Below, piece after piece: positions 63,076 to 64,000 of a stretch of DNA of 64,000 nucleotides. The DNA is from CAZOZZ01 sp965262425 (GTDB lineage Bacteria > Acidobacteriota > Terriglobia > 20CM-2-55-15), in contig OZ253536.1 of the NCBI GenBank assembly GCA_965262425.1, positions 3,162,001 through 3,226,000 of the forward strand. The letters are read 5' to 3'. Made by a program: the position numbers and the translations under genes. The first letter of the stretch is position 1. Each line of letters opens with the position of its first letter. The notes beneath the pieces were generated by a model. The model worked only from the letters and a program-made list of their open reading frames with translations. It was not told the origin of the DNA and did no database searches.

Positions 63076-64000
63076 TCACGGGACGCGGTCGAATCGAACT
63101 TTCTTGACTCGCCCGGCATCGAGACTGAATCCGGCGATGCGTCCACTCGCGTCACGCCGGAAGCGTAGGCCACCGACCCCCACTCCAACCAAGAGATCGT
63201 CAGCGATATGCGTCAGGTCGACAGGCTCTTTCTTGAGCCAGGAGATGCTCAGTGTCCCCTCACCTAACTCGATGTGATACGGGACTGGTAGCTCGGGACT
63301 TCGGTAGTCTCCGGCGAAGTCCTGCAGGCTCTCCTCGTCGGTCACAGTGGGGGCCAACTTCTCCGAGGACATTGTGTTGCTCTCATCGCGGACCGACCAG
63401 TCCAACATGCGCTCTACGGCACCAGAAGCGGGCTCGAATCGAATCATGCGCCCCAAACCGGCGTGGAACACGCCTTCGCCAGCATGGAGCAATTCATTCA
63501 ATTGCCCATTGATGCGGAGTTGAAGAGCATCTTGATGGCGAGTGAACTCAAAGTGTATGGCGCGGCTCTCTGACCAGTAGTTACCCTCGATTCGCGCTAT
63601 CTGCTCCGCCGTCAGAACGACAGGCTTCGTTGGGACCGTAGGGGTTACGACGGGATCGAGTTGTCCCTCGAGGTAGATGTCGGCAATGTCACGAGCCAGT
63701 CGTCCGGGGTTGGTCTGCGCGAGATTGCAGAGCGTGACGATGCTGTAGCCCTGGTCAGGAAATCGTACAAAGCTGGAGCGGTAGCCGGCGTCCGCACCGC
63801 CATGCCCCACAGTCCGCAGTCCCCGGTAGACTCCGTGCGTCAGCCCGAAGGCGTAGTCCTGTTCCTCGCCGTTGCCAAGCTTCCCACGCTGATGCATCAG
63901 GTCGAGAAACGCTTGCCCTCCGACCACGGGATCGATGAAGTTCTGATCCCAGCGGGCCATGTCCTCGACCGTGGTGAGCAGACTTGTCGCCCCCACGGTG
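63076..64000 (-). CDS. Beta-lactamase-fold serine hydrolase, C-terminal part
   Basis: The frame stays open to the window edge, so the N-terminus with the SxxK motif is outside. TTVEDMARWDQNF and VGHGGADAGYRSSFVRFP (the HGG equivalent of KTG) identify a class C-like beta-lactamase/PBP4* family hydrolase. A C-terminal lipocalin-like beta domain follows (ITRIEGNYWSES-type start and LQDFAGDYRSPEL). Likely a secreted peptidase or esterase; substrate unknown. Confidence 0.85.
   Translation of the reverse strand, partial: TVGATSLLTTVEDMARWDQNFIDPVVGGQAFLDLMHQRGKLGNGEEQDYAFGLTHGVYRGLRTVGHGGADAGYRSSFVRFPDQGYSIVTLCNLAQTNPGRLARDIADIYLEGQLDPVVTPTVPTKPVVLTAEQIARIEGNYWSESRAIHFEFTRHQDALQLRINGQLNELLHAGEGVFHAGLGRMIRFEPASGAVERMLDWSVRDESNTMSSEKLAPTVTDEESLQDFAGDYRSPELPVPYHIELGEGTLSISWLKKEPVDLTHIADDLLVGVGVGGLRFRRDASGRIAGFSLDAGRVKKVRFDRVP

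Overview
The window looks like chromosome from a GC-rich, IS-laden Gram-negative bacterium, most likely an Acidobacteriota member. The pointers are two tandem PknB-type kinases fused to WD40/TolB-like propellers, an Oar-like TonB receptor relic, an S9 peptidase, secreted FG-GAP and M9-type proteins, and a DUF481 outer-membrane protein. This assignment is inference from gene style, not from a marker gene.

Layout. 1-11915: a type I polyketide cluster. It holds a fatty acyl-AMP ligase C-terminus, an APH-fold kinase, a PKS line ACP-KS // AT-KR-ACP-KS // AT, a putative 2OG oxygenase, a FabZ/FabA-like dehydratase, an outer-membrane protein and an Sfp-type PPTase. The PKS is interrupted at three places, and its last KS-AT pair has lost catalytic residues. 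11929-17425: a ParA gene split by a nonsense codon, a DUF4143 ATPase, an NnrS-like membrane protein and a HhH-GPD glycosylase. 18166-22930: a protealysin-like M4 protease with its emfourin-type inhibitor, a tRNA-Leu 3' fragment, a JmjC-like oxygenase, an oxidoreductase pseudogene and a cyclophilin. 23430-40000: IS1380 and IS256 elements, an M9 collagenase-like gene apparently split by the IS256, secreted repeat proteins, a group II intron RT relic, an S9-TPR fusion, and esterase and TonB-receptor remnants. 40201-40286: intact tRNA-Leu(CAA).

40545-54561: a candidate integrated element. It starts at a 3' fragment of tRNA-Gly and ends near a degenerate direct repeat of the same fragment. It carries a tightly coupled five-gene operon around an FtsK/HerA-type ATPase (its last gene hit by an ISL3 element with an 8-bp target duplication), an ArdC-like protein, an N4/N6 DNA methylase, a coiled-coil protein, a second HerA-type ATPase and a PD-(D/E)xK-like protein, plus a two-gene IS and a cytochrome c gene. 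No integrase or relaxase was seen in it. 54727-64000: two paralogous kinase-propeller genes with near-identical promoters at the same distance from their start codons, an IS30 between them, a REP-like palindrome, a tyrosine recombinase and a partial serine hydrolase.

Recurrent theme: many genes carry internal deletions, single-base frameshifts or nonsense codons (PKS, parA, oxidoreductase, TonB receptor, esterase, IS30 transposase). This suggests real genome decay, though assembly error cannot be excluded from sequence alone.
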